Assembly (NCBI GenBank): GCA_000787465.1
Contig: JSYX01000003.1
Span: 62,001-126,000, forward strand
DNA: 64,000 bases
Reading direction: 5' to 3'
Source: Thermomucor indicae-seudaticae
Lineage: Eukaryota; Mucoromycota; Mucoromycetes; Mucorales; Lichtheimiaceae
The notes beneath the pieces are model-generated. The model made no database searches, had not been told where the DNA came from, and saw only the letters and a list, made by a program, of their open reading frames with translations. Positions 10,502 through 23,072 of this stretch are shown here, piece by piece. The position numbers were made by a program, and so were the translations under genes. The first letter of the stretch is position 1. Each line of letters opens with the position of its first letter.

Positions 10502-11518
10502 ATGAAGCAGCATCTCTTGACAGTCTCTCTCCTTGTCTCCTCCGTCCTTCTTCAGGGTGCTCAAGCCGCCTGGACCTTGCAGGACACCTACGAGGGCTCC
10601 ACCTTCTTCAACGGCTTCGACTTCTTTACATCCGCTGATCCTACGCACGGATTTGTCCAATACGTCGACCAGGCCACGGCCCAGTCAAGCGGCTTGATTT
10701 ATAACCAAGGCAGCCAAGTCATCATCAAGGCAGACAACACCTCCACCACCCCAAACGGCCGTCCATCGGTCCGTATCTCATCCCAAGCGACCTACAATTC
10801 CGGCCTCTTCATCTTTGATCTGGAGCACATGCCGTTTGGATGCGCTACCTGGCCTGCCATCTGGCTTGTCGGTCCCAACTGGCCCAACGGTGGTGAGATT
10901 GATGTATGTTCGTTCATCATCCCCTATCCAAGCATGAAGAAGAAGAAAAAGCTTCATTGATTTCTTTTTCTGTAGATCATTGAAGGCGTGAACCTGCAGA
11001 CCACGGACTCCATGACGCTCCACACGGCGAGCGGATGCACGATGGAAAACGTGGCTCGCACGGAGACCGGCACGCCCACGGGCCATCAGGACTGCGACGT
11101 GACCAACGATCCTTCCAACCTGGGGTGCGGCGTCACGTCGACCTCGACCACGAGCTACGGCCAGGGCTTCAACAACGAGAACGGCGGCGTGTACGCAACC
11201 CGCTGGACTGCCTCGACCGGCATCCAGATTTGGTTCTTCGACCGGTCCAGTATTCCATCTGATATCCAGTCTGGCTCGCCCAACCCGGACAGCTGGCCCA
11301 CGCCCGCGGCCGATTTCCCGTTCACGAGCTGTAACTCGTCCCTGTTCTCCAACATGGAGATCGTGCTCGACTTGACCTTCTGCGGCGACTGGGCTGGCAG
11401 CGTCTACAGCTCCAGTGGATGCCCCTCGGACTGCACGACTTACGTAAGCAACACCCCTTCGGGATTCGATGAAGCTTACTGGCGCATCAACTCCTTCAAA
11501 GTGTACCAAAGCTCTTAG
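10502..11518 (+). CDS. Secreted GH16 endo-beta-1,3(4)-glucanase
   Basis: Exons 10502-10903 and 10976-11518 give 314 residues. The N-terminus is a signal peptide (MKQHLLTVSLLVSSVLLQGAQ A). The catalytic GH16 motif GEIDIIEG (nucleophile Glu, assisting Asp, acid/base Glu) is rebuilt exactly across the intron. TWPAIWLVGPNWPNGG and the Cys-rich C-terminal part (FCGDWAG, CPSDC) match the fungal laminarinase/lichenase-like subgroup. It should cleave beta-1,3 or mixed beta-glucans outside the cell, in wall remodelling or nutrition. A strong TATA box precedes it. Tandem AATAAA-like signals follow the stop at about 11580. The exact linkage specificity is inferred. Confidence 0.93.
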
Positions 11519-11846
11519 TTGTACCAGTAGTAGCTCCTCCCCGAACTTTTGCTGTATGAGTCCTATCCACTCGTCCTAACAATAAATAATTGTTTATTTT
11601 TATTGACAATAACAGCAGACACATGATCATCTCACGCGTACAATAATAGCTGCAATACCGGGAATAATTAGAGATGATCTTTTCTTGACAGCATGGCTTT
11701 TTTTTTCGGCAGCGGATAAATTTAGGGTCCGTGGATGGCCAGTGCGTCCTCCAATGAATCACCAGAAAATGAAACATGGACAAACACACATGAACTTGGC
11801 GTTTTCGGCATAACTGATGCTTCTTTTTTGTCCTTTTCGATGAGCC
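11519..11846. other. Intergenic between GH16 and PKA
   Basis: 328 bases of A/T-rich sequence with poly(A)-type signals (AATAAATAATTG near 11581) for GH16 and pyrimidine-rich sequence before the kinase start. Confidence 0.6.
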
Positions 11847-13581
<1,735 letters not shown>

Positions 13582-13660
13582 ACCAACCCCAACTTTTGTA
13601 AATAGCAAAAAGATATACACTAAAGAATAAACATTTGGTTTCGTGTCACGTATCTCATAA

Positions 13661-13687
13661 TGCGCGCGCGCGCGCGCGCGTGCGTGC
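13661..13687. repeat. Alternating CG/TG dinucleotide tract
   Basis: A 27-base alternating purine-pyrimidine run, mostly CG, sits in the 135-base gap between the PKA stop and the ALG8 start. Such tracts favour Z-DNA. Confidence 0.85.
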
Positions 13688-13716
13688 TTTTTTTTTCGGT
13701 CTTGTAATCCCTCGAG

Positions 13717-15799
13717 ATGACCAATGATCTACTCATCATCAGCACGCTGATAAAGTTACTGCTGATACCCGCCTAGTGAGTACGATCAGCCCACGCCTCT
13801 ACTGCTCTTGTTATTCATCAGAACCTGTAGTCGATCGACTGATTTCGAGGTGCATCGGAACTGGTTAGCCATCACGTACAGTCTGCCGATCCACAAGTGG
13901 TATACAGAGGTAGAGTAAGAAGTAACGCACGCAACACAGAGCCTGCGCGTGTATACATAAATGATAATTTTTATAGAACACGTCTATCTGGACATTGGAT
14001 TATCCGCCGTTTTTCGCATGGTTCGAAAAGGCCTGGAGCCTCGTGGCCCAATATGTGGATCCAGCCATGCTGATCGTCGATAACTTGGAGTACGCGAGTC
14101 AGGCGACCGTCGTCTTTCAGCGCTGCACCGTCATTGCGAGCGAGCTCGTCCTCTACTGGTCGCTCCGCCGTTATCAACGCTACTTTGGCAGCCAGTATCT
14201 GCATGCACTCGTCGCTGGTTCCATCTTGCTCCATCCGGGACTACTGATCGTGGATCATATCCTTTCTTCTTTATATAACATCTTTACATAACAACGAAAA
14301 CGACTCTCCTTGACTCGCTCCTTCTTCTTTACATATTCACTTTCAATACAATGGGCTTCTTTATGGCATCCTTGTGTTGTCTATCGTTGAAGCCAAACGC
14401 GTAAGCCCAATTCGAAAAAAGCTTTTCGTCATCATGGTCACTGAACGCTTTCTTTTTTTTTAAACAGGGCCAATTACTGCTGTCCGGCATTTTATTTGCA
14501 GTCCTCCTCAACTTTAAGCACATCTATCTCTACATGGCGCCCGCTTACTTTGCCTATCTCTTGAAAGCCTATTGCTTCACTCAAGGTATAACATACGCAC
14601 TTTTTATCTCTTTCCAGATACTGAAACAGAAAGAAAGGCACCCGTTTTTCCTTGCAACGCCTTGTGGCACTGGGCGGATCCGTCGCTACGATCTTCGTCA
14701 TTTCTCTAGGACCTTTTCTGCACCAATGGCATGCCCTGCTGGGTCGACTTTTCCCATTCACCCGAGGACTGTGCCATGCTTACTGGGCTCCGAACTTTTG
14801 GGCCCTGTACGCAGCTGCCGACCGATGCCTTATCCTATGTAAGCTATACCAACAACTCACAACAAGATGCGCACTAAGTACTCGTATCGAAAGTGGCAAG
14901 ACGGCTAGGTTGGGAACTCCAGAACGAAGCCGCGGTTGGCTCCATGACGCGTGGATATGTGGGCGACACCCAGTTTGCTATTCTGCCCAATATCGAGGCG
15001 ATCCACACGATGATCATTACACTGATTGTCCAGTTGGTAAATCGTTACAAAAGAACAAGACCTGCGCGGCTTGTCACTCACGGATACAAAGGATATATAG
15101 CTTGTTCTGCAACGGGTCTGGAGAAAACCAAGCTTTGAAAACTTTTTGTCTTGTCTGACACTATGTGGATTTGCATCCTTCTTGTTTGGATGGCACGTTC
15201 ATGAGAAAGCCATCCTGATCGTGTTGATACCGTACAGGTAATCATGACGATGCTTGCTGGTCAAGAAAGAAAGCGATTCTAAAGAGCCTTTCTCGTCTAG
15301 CTTCATGGCCAGCCAAAGCAAGCTGCATCTGCGTGCATTCACGATCCTCAGCGCTGCAGGCATCTATTCGCTTTATCCTCTCTTGTTCCATCCGGCGGGT
15401 AAAAAAATCGCATAACGCGAATTGATACATTGCGCGCTCTAAAAGGATAAAGTAGAGACACCCATCAAGATCCTATTCACGCTGCTTTGGTGCGTCATCA
15501 CCGTCCCCGGTCTGGCGGCCTGTCTACAAATGTAAAGTAAAAATCACACAAAGAGCTTGTCCATCCCGTCCGTCTGACGTTTGAGATTGGATAGACCTCT
15601 CAAGGGTTTACTGCAACCCCTCGACATGGCTTACCTACTCGGACTCGTGGGAATCCAAATGTACACCAGCACCATGCATCCAGTCCTATTCGGTGCCAAC
15701 CGCTTGGAATTCTTACCACTTCTTTTGACCAGTGTCTATTGTGCGATGGGTATCATGTATGGATGGGCCATGGCCATGTACGCCTATCTGTCTCAATAA
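13717..15799 (+). CDS. ALG8: Dolichyl-P-Glc:Glc1Man9GlcNAc2-PP-dolichol alpha-1,3-glucosyltransferase
   Basis: Eleven exons: 13717-13775, 13831-13909, 13977-14256, 14333-14400, 14468-14585, 14638-14838, 14894-15036, 15101-15237, 15301-15398, 15456-15531, 15595-15799, giving 487 residues. ALG8 adds the second glucose to the lipid-linked oligosaccharide in the ER lumen before N-glycan transfer. Diagnostic motifs are [51 protein letters not shown] and [16 protein letters not shown]; many hydrophobic segments fit a polytopic ER enzyme. HIHFQYNG, the feature that unites ALG6 and ALG8, is only restored if intron 3 is removed as an AT-AC intron. Intron 7 ends at the AG before 15101, not at later AGs, giving [15 protein letters not shown]. 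Confidence 0.95.
14257..14332 (+). other. U12-type AT-AC intron within ALG8
   Basis: The 76-base intron starts ATATCCTTT, the exact U12 donor consensus, and ends TTTAC. TCCTTGAC at 14307-14314 matches the U12 branch consensus, with the branch A 20 bases before the next exon. There is no AG between donor and the required acceptor, so no GT-AG alternative keeps the conserved motif. Confidence 0.88.
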
Positions 15800-15909
15800 A
15801 TGGCAACGGTAAATAGACAAACATGGGTCCGACCCCACCCCAAGTAGTAGAGATGTGGTCTTTTTCCCTTTTCCACCCTCTTTTTGTTCCCTTCCCACCA
15901 TTAATAAAG

Positions 15910-17725
15910 ATGGATTCGCGTGAAATTCGAATGCCGGGCTATATGCTTTACTGCGTCTTTGTGGCGGTTTTGGGATCCTTTTGTAACGGTTGGGTGATTG
16001 GATCACCCAATGTGCCAGGCGAAATAACCCACAACTGTCTGAATGGCAATGCGCATATTTACAATCCTCGGTTTCCTGACTGCTTACCCATGAGCACTTC
16101 GCTATGGTAAGGCCGTGAATCAATCAATCAATGATATTTATCAACTGATTGAGAAAAAATCAAGGGGTTTTGCAGTGTCATCTTTCTGTGTGGGCGGTCT
16201 TGTGGGTGGCATCACGGGCGGCGCGGTACAGACACGTATTGGACGAAAAAAGGCGATCATCGTCAATACGCTTGGCTGGATCCTTGGTTCGATCATCATG
16301 GGTCTGTCGGTGCACGAAGCCATGTTCATCGTTGGCCGTCTGATCACCGGTCTATCCTGTGGCCTGGGTTCCTTATGTATCCCGACCTACATTGGCGAGA
16401 TATCGACCATTCGAGCACGCGGTGCCATGGGCACTTGTCATCAGTATGCAAGAACTTGCGCACCGGGCGAACCAGGAGAACTGATGGTTTTGCTGTTCTA
16501 TAGATTCTTTATTGTGACCGGTATCCTGCTGGCGTCCGTGATCGGTCTACCGACGGCGACCGTACCTTTGTGGCGTCTCAACTATGCGATTGTGGGCATT
16601 CCAGCGGCTGTGCAATTCTTCTTGGCCAGTACCTGCGTCGACTCGCCGCGCTGGCTCGTGTCTGTCAACCACATCGACGAAGCGCGCGACGCACTGCAAA
16701 AGCTACGCGGCGGCAAACACGCCGATATCGAGCAAGAATTCTACGAAATCATCGAAAGCCAGATGGGTCCAGCAGCCGCGGCCTCGGTCATGCGGCACCC
16801 GGAGACGGCGGATGTGACAGAGCTCAAGAAGAGCCTGACAACCAGGACCACAGCATCGCGCCAACAACAACCAAGGATGCGAGCAGCCTCACCCGAAGAA
16901 GGCGGCGGCTCGACCGACGAAGAAGAGACGCTTCACCCTGGCAACAGCGACAAGTCCGTCGTCGCACCCAGTTCGGATGAACACATGCAGGAATCCTTGT
17001 CGCTTATCGGTATCTTCCTCGACCCCCTGATTCGGCGCATCACCATCGTCGTCCTGAGTCTCCACTTTATCCAGCAATGGATCGGCATGAATGCCGTGAT
17101 CTTTTACTCGACGCAGATCTTTTCGTCGGCGTTCAATGAAGACATGTCGAAATACATGGCGATCGCCACCACCGGCGTCAACTTTGTATGCACGCTTGCG
17201 TCCGTTGTCCTGATTGATCATATGGGACGCCGCCCGCTGCTGCTTCTGGCCGAACTAGGCTGCGTGGTCTTCTCGGTGCTGCTCGTGATCGGCTACCGGT
17301 TCTATATCCCGGCCTTGCTGGTCGTCTCGGTCTTTTTATACGTGGCTTCCTTTGCCATTGGCATCGGACCCATTCCTTGGGTAAGCAATCGATCCAACTC
17401 ACCGGCGTCCATCCCATGGCTCATTGTTCGTTCTTTCTAGATGATCACCTCAGAACTGACACCCACGTATGCAAACTCTTCCGTCGGTGCAGCTGCGACA
17501 GCCATGAACTGGGGCATGAACTTTGTGATCGGCCTCGTCTTTCCAATCATCTTTGAGGAGATTGGAGGCTACTCCTTCTGCATCTTCGCAGGCGTCGGCG
17601 TGGCCGCTTTCGTGTTCACCTTTATCACGCTCCCAGAAACCAAGAATCGATCCATCGAATCCATTGTCCGCAGCTTCCAGCGCAAAGCCGAAGACGATGC
17701 AAGCTCAGGCTTATTCCAATCATAA
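15910..17725 (+). CDS. Sugar porter of the major facilitator superfamily (GLUT/SLC2A-like)
   Basis: Exons 15910-16106, 16165-16443, 16504-17380 and 17441-17725 give 545 residues with 12 predicted membrane segments. Sugar-porter signatures are present: GWVIGSPN in helix 1, RIGRKKAI, GRLITGLSCGLGS with YIGEIS, DSPRW, QQWIGMNAVIFYSTQ, DHMGRRPLL and PETKNR. The loop between helices 6 and 7 is enlarged and hydrophilic (about residues 255-330) with Gln, Ser and acidic runs. It probably moves hexoses by facilitated diffusion or proton symport across the plasma membrane; the N-terminal region resembles animal GLUTs more than yeast HXTs, with a long extracellular loop 1 containing two Cys. The second intron (16444-16503, 60 bases) has no stop and can be mistaken for coding sequence. 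Confidence 0.92.
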
Positions 17726-17912
17726 AAAAAGAGAGATTATTTCATTCTTTACGCTTAGAAACAAGACGTTCTGAATTTTTTTCCTTTTTGGCATACTTTG
17801 ATACCTAAACAATGCTGATCGCTTACTGACCAATCAAAATTCATAATGATAACTGTGACCACCGGAGGGAGCGCGGTGGACTTCCTTTCCCTTCGTTACC
17901 GCTTTTTTTGCC

Positions 17913-18521
17913 ATGGAAGACGAAGAAGAGCAGCTGTTCCAGGACGAGGAAGAATACGAAGAAAGTGAAAATGGACACGACAAAAAGAAGAATAAGAAGG
18001 GAGGCTTCAGATATTGTATGGACTGGTATGATCTCTTATTTTCCCGCACGATTCCTTTTGATTAACGCTTGTTATAAAGTAACAATTTGCTCTACCCAAG
18101 AGAAGACAAGGTCAATAGGAAACTGAAACTGGCATGTCGTAATTGTACCTACGAAGAAGATGCAATGAATCCGTGTGTCTATCGACACGAGATCATTCAT
18201 GCGCCTTCGTATGTCTCACAGCGTCGTCATGCGAATGCCCAGATCGAACTAACATGATGGATTGCCATTAGTGAGCAAACAATGGTGGTGTCTGATTTGA
18301 GCCAGGATCCTACACTGGTCAGTAAAGATGGTTCTCTGTTTTTTTGGTAGTGGAACCGTGCTGACGCGTCTGTCCCTTAGCCGCGAGCCAACATACCGTG
18401 TCCTGTATGTGATCACCCAGAAGCTGTATTCTTCCAGTCAACCTCAAGGCGTGTGGATGCTAAAATGACTCTATTTTACATTTGTGGCAACAAAAGCTGT
18501 GGACATCGGTGGACCGGATAA
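17913..18521 (+). CDS. RPB9: RNA polymerase II subunit RPB9
   Basis: Four exons, 17913-18025, 18080-18208, 18272-18317 and 18381-18521, give 142 residues. Two zinc ribbons are complete: the N-terminal one from FRYCMDC and ACRNC, the C-terminal one from CPVCDH and CGNKSCGH, ending HRWTG. The hallmark linkers [10 protein letters not shown] and VYRHEIIH are present. RPB9 sits on the jaw of Pol II and affects start-site choice, elongation fidelity and transcript cleavage. The first 28 residues are an acidic and Lys-rich extension that yeast RPB9 does not have. The spacing to the upstream transporter stop is under 200 bases. Confidence 0.96.
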
Positions 18522-19001
18522 GGATTTTGTACATAGTCGCGCAATATACCTGATCTAGAAATCAATCATCATCTTTATAACACGAACATATATACATTCG
18601 CGAGACTCTGCCATGGAAGGTTTCTCAAAACTCTGCTCGTATTGTCGTTTCGCTCGGTAGAGCGTCTCCTCGCAAACAACCACATTGATCCTGGTCATAA
18701 ACCTTGGTTCATTTGGCATATTCGCATCCTGCTAACTAGGTCATATCACTACATATACACTCAACTTTTCCTAGAAACATATGACACTATTATTTTTGGT
18801 TTCACGCTGCGACTCGCTTCCTTGGAATTAGATCTTGTTCTTGCCGCGTCAATGACCTTGAGATCAGCTGCAAAAGAAAATGGCACTAAAAAAATAAAAT
18901 GGTGACGTTTAAGGACAGACAGCGATAATAGTGCCTTTTTAAGTTCATCTGCGCCAGAAAATTGTTGTCCAGCTTTTCTCGCTCTCTCTTTTGTCATTCA
19001 C
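18522..19001. other. Intergenic between RPB9 and Rheb
   Basis: 480 bases of unique, A/T-leaning sequence, with a pyrimidine-rich run just before the Rheb start. No gene-like frame was seen. Confidence 0.6.
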
Positions 19002-19873
19002 ATGTCTTCTCAAGCCAGACAAAGACGCATTGCTGTTCTCGGAGCGCGGGCTGTCGGCAAGTGATTGCATTGAAACGGAAAAGACCAGAAAAGAAGTTTA
19101 CGCAAAACCCACACACAGGCAAATCTTCACTGGTCATTCAGTTTTGCGAAAATCACTTTGTAGACAGTTATTACCCGACCATTGAAAACACATTTACAAA
19201 GACCATCAAGTATAGAGGTCATGGTAAGCTTGTCGTCTTGAGAAACGGGTTATAATCATAATAACAACTCCGTTTGCCTCCCGCTTTAGAATACGTCGTA
19301 GAGATTATGGATACTGCGGGTCAGGTAAAAAAAAAAAGGGAGAAAACGAAAAGAAAGGGAGAGCAACGGGGATTAACGCGCGGGGAGCCAAAAGGACGAG
19401 TATTCGATTCTGTCGTCACATCATGCATCCAGCGTCCATGGTTATGTGCTCGTCTACTCGATCGCTTCTCGCTCAAGCTTCGAGATGGTCAAGATTATTC
19501 GGGATAAGATTCTGGATTTTACGGGTCTGGATAACGTGCCGTGCGTCATTGTAGGCAACAAGAGCGATTTGAATATTCAAAGGTAATCATAGCGCACAAA
19601 AAGTGAGTGCCATGCGCCGCAGCTGAATTGGAGCAGAGAGGTGTCACAGCAGGAAGGTAAAGATATAGCAGAGCAGTGGCGTTCACCGAATGTCGAAACT
19701 TCAGCAAAGCACAACGAGAATGTCTGTAAGTGATTGTTAGGTTCCGCGACAGGAAGAAGAAGAGGATATTCATGTGTAATGATTTAGCGAAAATCTTTGA
19801 CTTGCTTATTGCTGAAATCGAGAAAGTCAATAACCCCCCGACGGAAGAGAACAAAGGATGTGTGATTTCGTAA
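19002..19873 (+). CDS. RHB1: Rheb-type small GTPase
   Basis: Six exons: 19002-19056, 19119-19223, 19290-19324, 19395-19582, 19637-19725, 19788-19873, giving 185 residues. The P-loop GARAVGKSSL keeps the Rheb-specific Arg at the position of Ras Gly12. Switch I is DSYYPTIENTFTK, switch II DTAGQDEYSIL, and guanine-specificity motifs are NKSDL and ETSAK. The C-terminus is CVIS, a CAAX box for farnesylation. Rheb activates TORC1 and in fungi also affects basic amino-acid uptake; GTP loading is controlled by the TSC complex (family knowledge). The first intron interrupts the P-loop between the two halves of the GKS glycine codon and needs a GC donor. The human-like AF residues before the ETSAK box are replaced by a shorter RSPN. 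Confidence 0.94.
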
Positions 19874-20064
19874 GAATTAAGTATAGTACATGTATATCTT
19901 GTTGAAATTACCCGCCCTCCACACCCACTTTGTTATTCCTTTTTTTTTTCTTCTCGTGTCTTGTACAAATCTTGCTTTTCATCCACCCTATTAAATGCGA
20001 ATACAAATACACAGGAACGGTTCGTTGGGATTTCTAGACAATTTGTCTCTCTCTATGCTAGCTC

Positions 20065-21167
20065 TTAGTACGCGAGTTTTTCAACGAGAATAGCATGATA
20101 ACCGATTTCGATTTGCTGAGGCGATCGTCGAAGCGCGTCCAACAGATCGGCGTCTTCCAGGTTGGCTCCAGACAACAAGAGCCTTTGTCGAGTGAGAGGA
20201 TCGTTTTCAATGATGGATCGGACCAGATCCAGGAGTATTTCAAAACCTCGCGTGTCTTGCCGGCGTGCAGCGGCTATATCATATAATGAGTTTCTTTTTT
20301 TCTTCTTTCTCAGTATTTTCTTCTTTACCAAGATCATAGGACTTGTATGATTCTTGAACCATGTAAAGTCTAATCGATTTGCCGAATTCCAACTGATCCA
20401 AGGGCGTAGCGGCAGTTTTGGTCTGTACAACAAGAGTATGAGTTCGTCTCTCTCTCTCTCTTTCAAAACTCGAACGTTTATACCTTTATCTTGAATTCGA
20501 TGGTCTGAATGCATCCGCCCGGCTTGGTGATCCTGACCATCTCTTTGAGCGCACGGGGCCAGATCTCGTGTGAAACCGGCCGCCGCAACTGGATAAAGTC
20601 AAACGTCCCGTCGTCGTAGTCCAGGTCGCCCAAATCATGCACTTCGTGCACCAGCACATTATGACGATGGATCGTCCAATTGCCCTTTGAAGACACGAGT
20701 AATATAAACTGGCTTGTTGGATGTTGTGAAGCCATATCCTATCCATCGAATTACTTTTGTTCCCCCCCGCTTTGCTTTTTTTTCCAAATGTCTGTACCAT
20801 CCAAAACTCGTTGCTCGCTGCTCCGGCGCAAGACGTGCCCGTGTCGGCAATCACAAGGATCATGGCATGTTGGTCGAAAGGCACCAAACGATGCACATCA
20901 GGTAATAGATCGTAACTATGCATGTACAGGCCCGAATCAATGTCAGATAGCTCTCTCTCTTTGTCATGGAACCTTTGTCTTTTTTATTTACCCGTCGAAA
21001 GCAACAACACCATCCATGGCGTCATAACACGGCTTACTATCGTGTTAGTGCTTGCCAAAGCAATCTCCCCACTGCTTGTCTTTTTCTCTGTCTATCTAGT
21101 GTACCGGTTCATCGTAAGATGCAGTCCTAGAAGCAGGCAAAGAGGGTCTCGTGTTTTCGGTGATCAT
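20065..21167 (-). CDS. Class I SAM-dependent methyltransferase-like protein with degenerate motif I
   Basis: Proposed exons 21167-21105, 20956-20798, 20738-20484, 20422-20329 and 20273-20065 give 259 residues; the last three are firm, the 5' two are tentative. FDFIQLRRPVSHEIWPRAL and EMVRITKPGGCIQTIEF match the post-II/motif III part of fungal methyltransferases, and EFWMDMASQHPTSQF matches the helix after motif I. The SAM-binding glycine motif expected before it reads VIADTGTSCAGAAS, so the usual GxGxG is poorly kept. Substrate unknown; relatives are expanded in Mucorales and mostly uncharacterised. A TATA box at 21223-21229 supports the distal start. Alternatives begin at the ATG at 20923. 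Two acceptors in the A/G-rich stretch 20956-20975 are possible. Confidence 0.7.
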
Positions 21168-21222
21168 TGAGGAAAAGAGCTTGTATACCGTACGTACCAG
21201 AACACAAGGCGGGGGGCCAACG

Positions 21223-21229
21223 CTTTATA
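21223..21229 (-). promoter_or_regulatory. TATA box for the methyltransferase-like gene
   Basis: TATAAAG on the minus strand, 56 bases before the ATG at 21167. Confidence 0.45.
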
Positions 21230-21832
21230 TCTATGGATGGATGCTCTCGTGACCCCATCTGGACATGTGCTTGTACTCAGCCATTCACCAACTTGTTTCT
21301 ATATCTTCGGGAAATAGGGAGTTTTCTTGATATGCGTTTGTTTTGCTGCATTGAGGCTATAGCGAACGTCAGCTCTGTTGTAATACGTCTTTAAAATAAA
21401 ATACGGCGGTCGCCGTTATTTTAGCAGGTAAGCTTCCTCTGCCGTCATTATGCAGCACAAGATCCTCCAAAAGTAGTCTAGTGTTGATTTCAGATGATGT
21501 GGGGACACCCCCAGACAGAAATCCAGGCACATCGTGTAACGGAACAAGTCGTTGTGAAGAGACCCAAGTAGTATGTACGTCTATAGCGAAAGCATTTCTG
21601 TATATTTAGGGAGCGATGCATTGGAGATCATTTTACTGAGAAGAGCAAACTATATATCATGCCACGCCATAGTGATATGCTGATTTTGTATGTACAAGTG
21701 CTAATGTGTCAATTTTAGTATGCAAGTTGCTAGTACATGATGAATCCATGTATTCTGATATACACCGGTACGGCAGAGTTGATCATTAATTTGTACCAGC
21801 TTCATATGGCAATATCTGTATAAATCTTCAAA
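21230..21832. other. Intergenic between RAD1 3' end and methyltransferase promoter
   Basis: About 600 bases of A/T-rich unique sequence. No supported gene or repeat. Confidence 0.6.
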
Positions 21833-23072
21833 TCAGTTTTTGCGGTCTCTACACCGTATATAGAAATCGAATCCCCCTACCGTAAATTCTACGTATGTGT
21901 CTTGATTAGCTGTCTGGATGCGGAACTAGGAAAGCAGAAAGACGTGATAAGTCAACGGTGATCTCACACACACACATAAACAGCCGTTACGAGGAACATA
22001 CCAGCATGCATAGAACACCAGCCCGTGACACCCGCAATGATACCTCATCTGACTGGTCCAGAGCTTTATTGCAAAGCATTATATGCGAATAATGATAGCT
22101 AAGGTTGTCCACTTAGCACGCGATGAAAAAGGGCCCAACGATCCAGGGTCTCTTCTTACCTGTAAGTCACCTCACGTTCGCACTGGAAACTGACGAAAGA
22201 CTCTGAATGCTCAGGATATTCCATCTATAACAAGCCCGAATAGAAAATTTAGAATGCAAACTTCTATCCTGCTAGACAGAGACTAAACCTGGAATGTTCC
22301 GCTGTTTCCTTCACCTGTCAGCCGGAAACACGGATCCTGCGGTGAAAACGTCATCGTAATGCGCTCGCAAGACTTGTCAAGATCACTCAAAGCGTCCTTA
22401 AGCCATGACGACTTGGGGCCCACCGTGAGTCCTCCCGTTTTGTCACGCATATGCTTTATATCTATTTTACCCTCATGATCGTTTTCTGGATGATATACGG
22501 GTCATCGTTGACGCTTAAATCCATGCTTTCAATATCAGGTTCCAATGTCACAAGGCGACAATGCGTCGACACATCATTTTCCTTATCTTCCCGTCTTTTG
22601 GGACAGCGTTAAGCAACAATGGGGGGATTGGCTAGCTTGACTTGGATCGCTTACATTATCTCGAGATGGGCGCCTTCTCGAGCATATCGGATACGGCAAG
22701 TGTCCGCCGCAGCCGTCGACGGTGGACCCAGAAGACTCAAGCAGTCAATCAACGTATTCAGTCCAATGCCAAACTCTCCAATGACGCGGTCAGGTTGCTT
22801 GCGATAGTTCTCAAACATGTAGCGTTTTATATAAGCGACCGCTTTCACACATTGTGCCTCTTCCACAGTCAACGTAATGCCTTCATCGTAAATATTACAC
22901 GTAGCAATCTATTATGGGTTTCTCTTGGTCAACCCCTCTTTCCATGAAATGGGAATCCGCCCAAAAGGATTACGTTTTTGATCTGGATCGCTTTCAGGAG
23001 ATTAAGAACGGCACGGATGCTTTGCAGCTCGCCACTGAACAATACGCTGGCCTGTGTAGATGTCGTCGCCAT
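21833..23072 (-). CDS. RAD1: DNA damage checkpoint clamp subunit Rad1 (9-1-1 complex)
   Basis: Seven exons: 23072-22974, 22908-22655, 22594-22471, 22411-22289, 22224-22160, 22098-22002, 21925-21833, all phase-consistent, giving 284 residues, close to the usual Rad1 length (282 in human). No exon is longer than 254 bases, so the gene is easily missed by simple frame scanning. Recognisable parts are LLKAIQIKN, GITLTVEEAQCVKAVAYI, GIGLNTLIDCLSLLG, the DLDK...ITMTFSPQDPCFRLTGEG segment and YVEFTV at the end. Rad1 forms the PCNA-like ring with Rad9 and Hus1 that is loaded at damage sites and activates ATR/Mec1. It is divergent from the PX-domain gene nearly 2 kb away. Confidence 0.93.

Noticed and set aside
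10778..11509. 243-codon minus-strand frame opposite GH16
   Set aside because: Arises from the G/C-rich codon bias of exon 2; crosses the GH16 intron and has no recognisable features.
20965..20990. A 19-base intron that would join AFDG to FHDKE in the methyltransferase 5' region
   Set aside because: Far too short for spliceosomal removal; a longer first intron to 20956 fits length and phase better.
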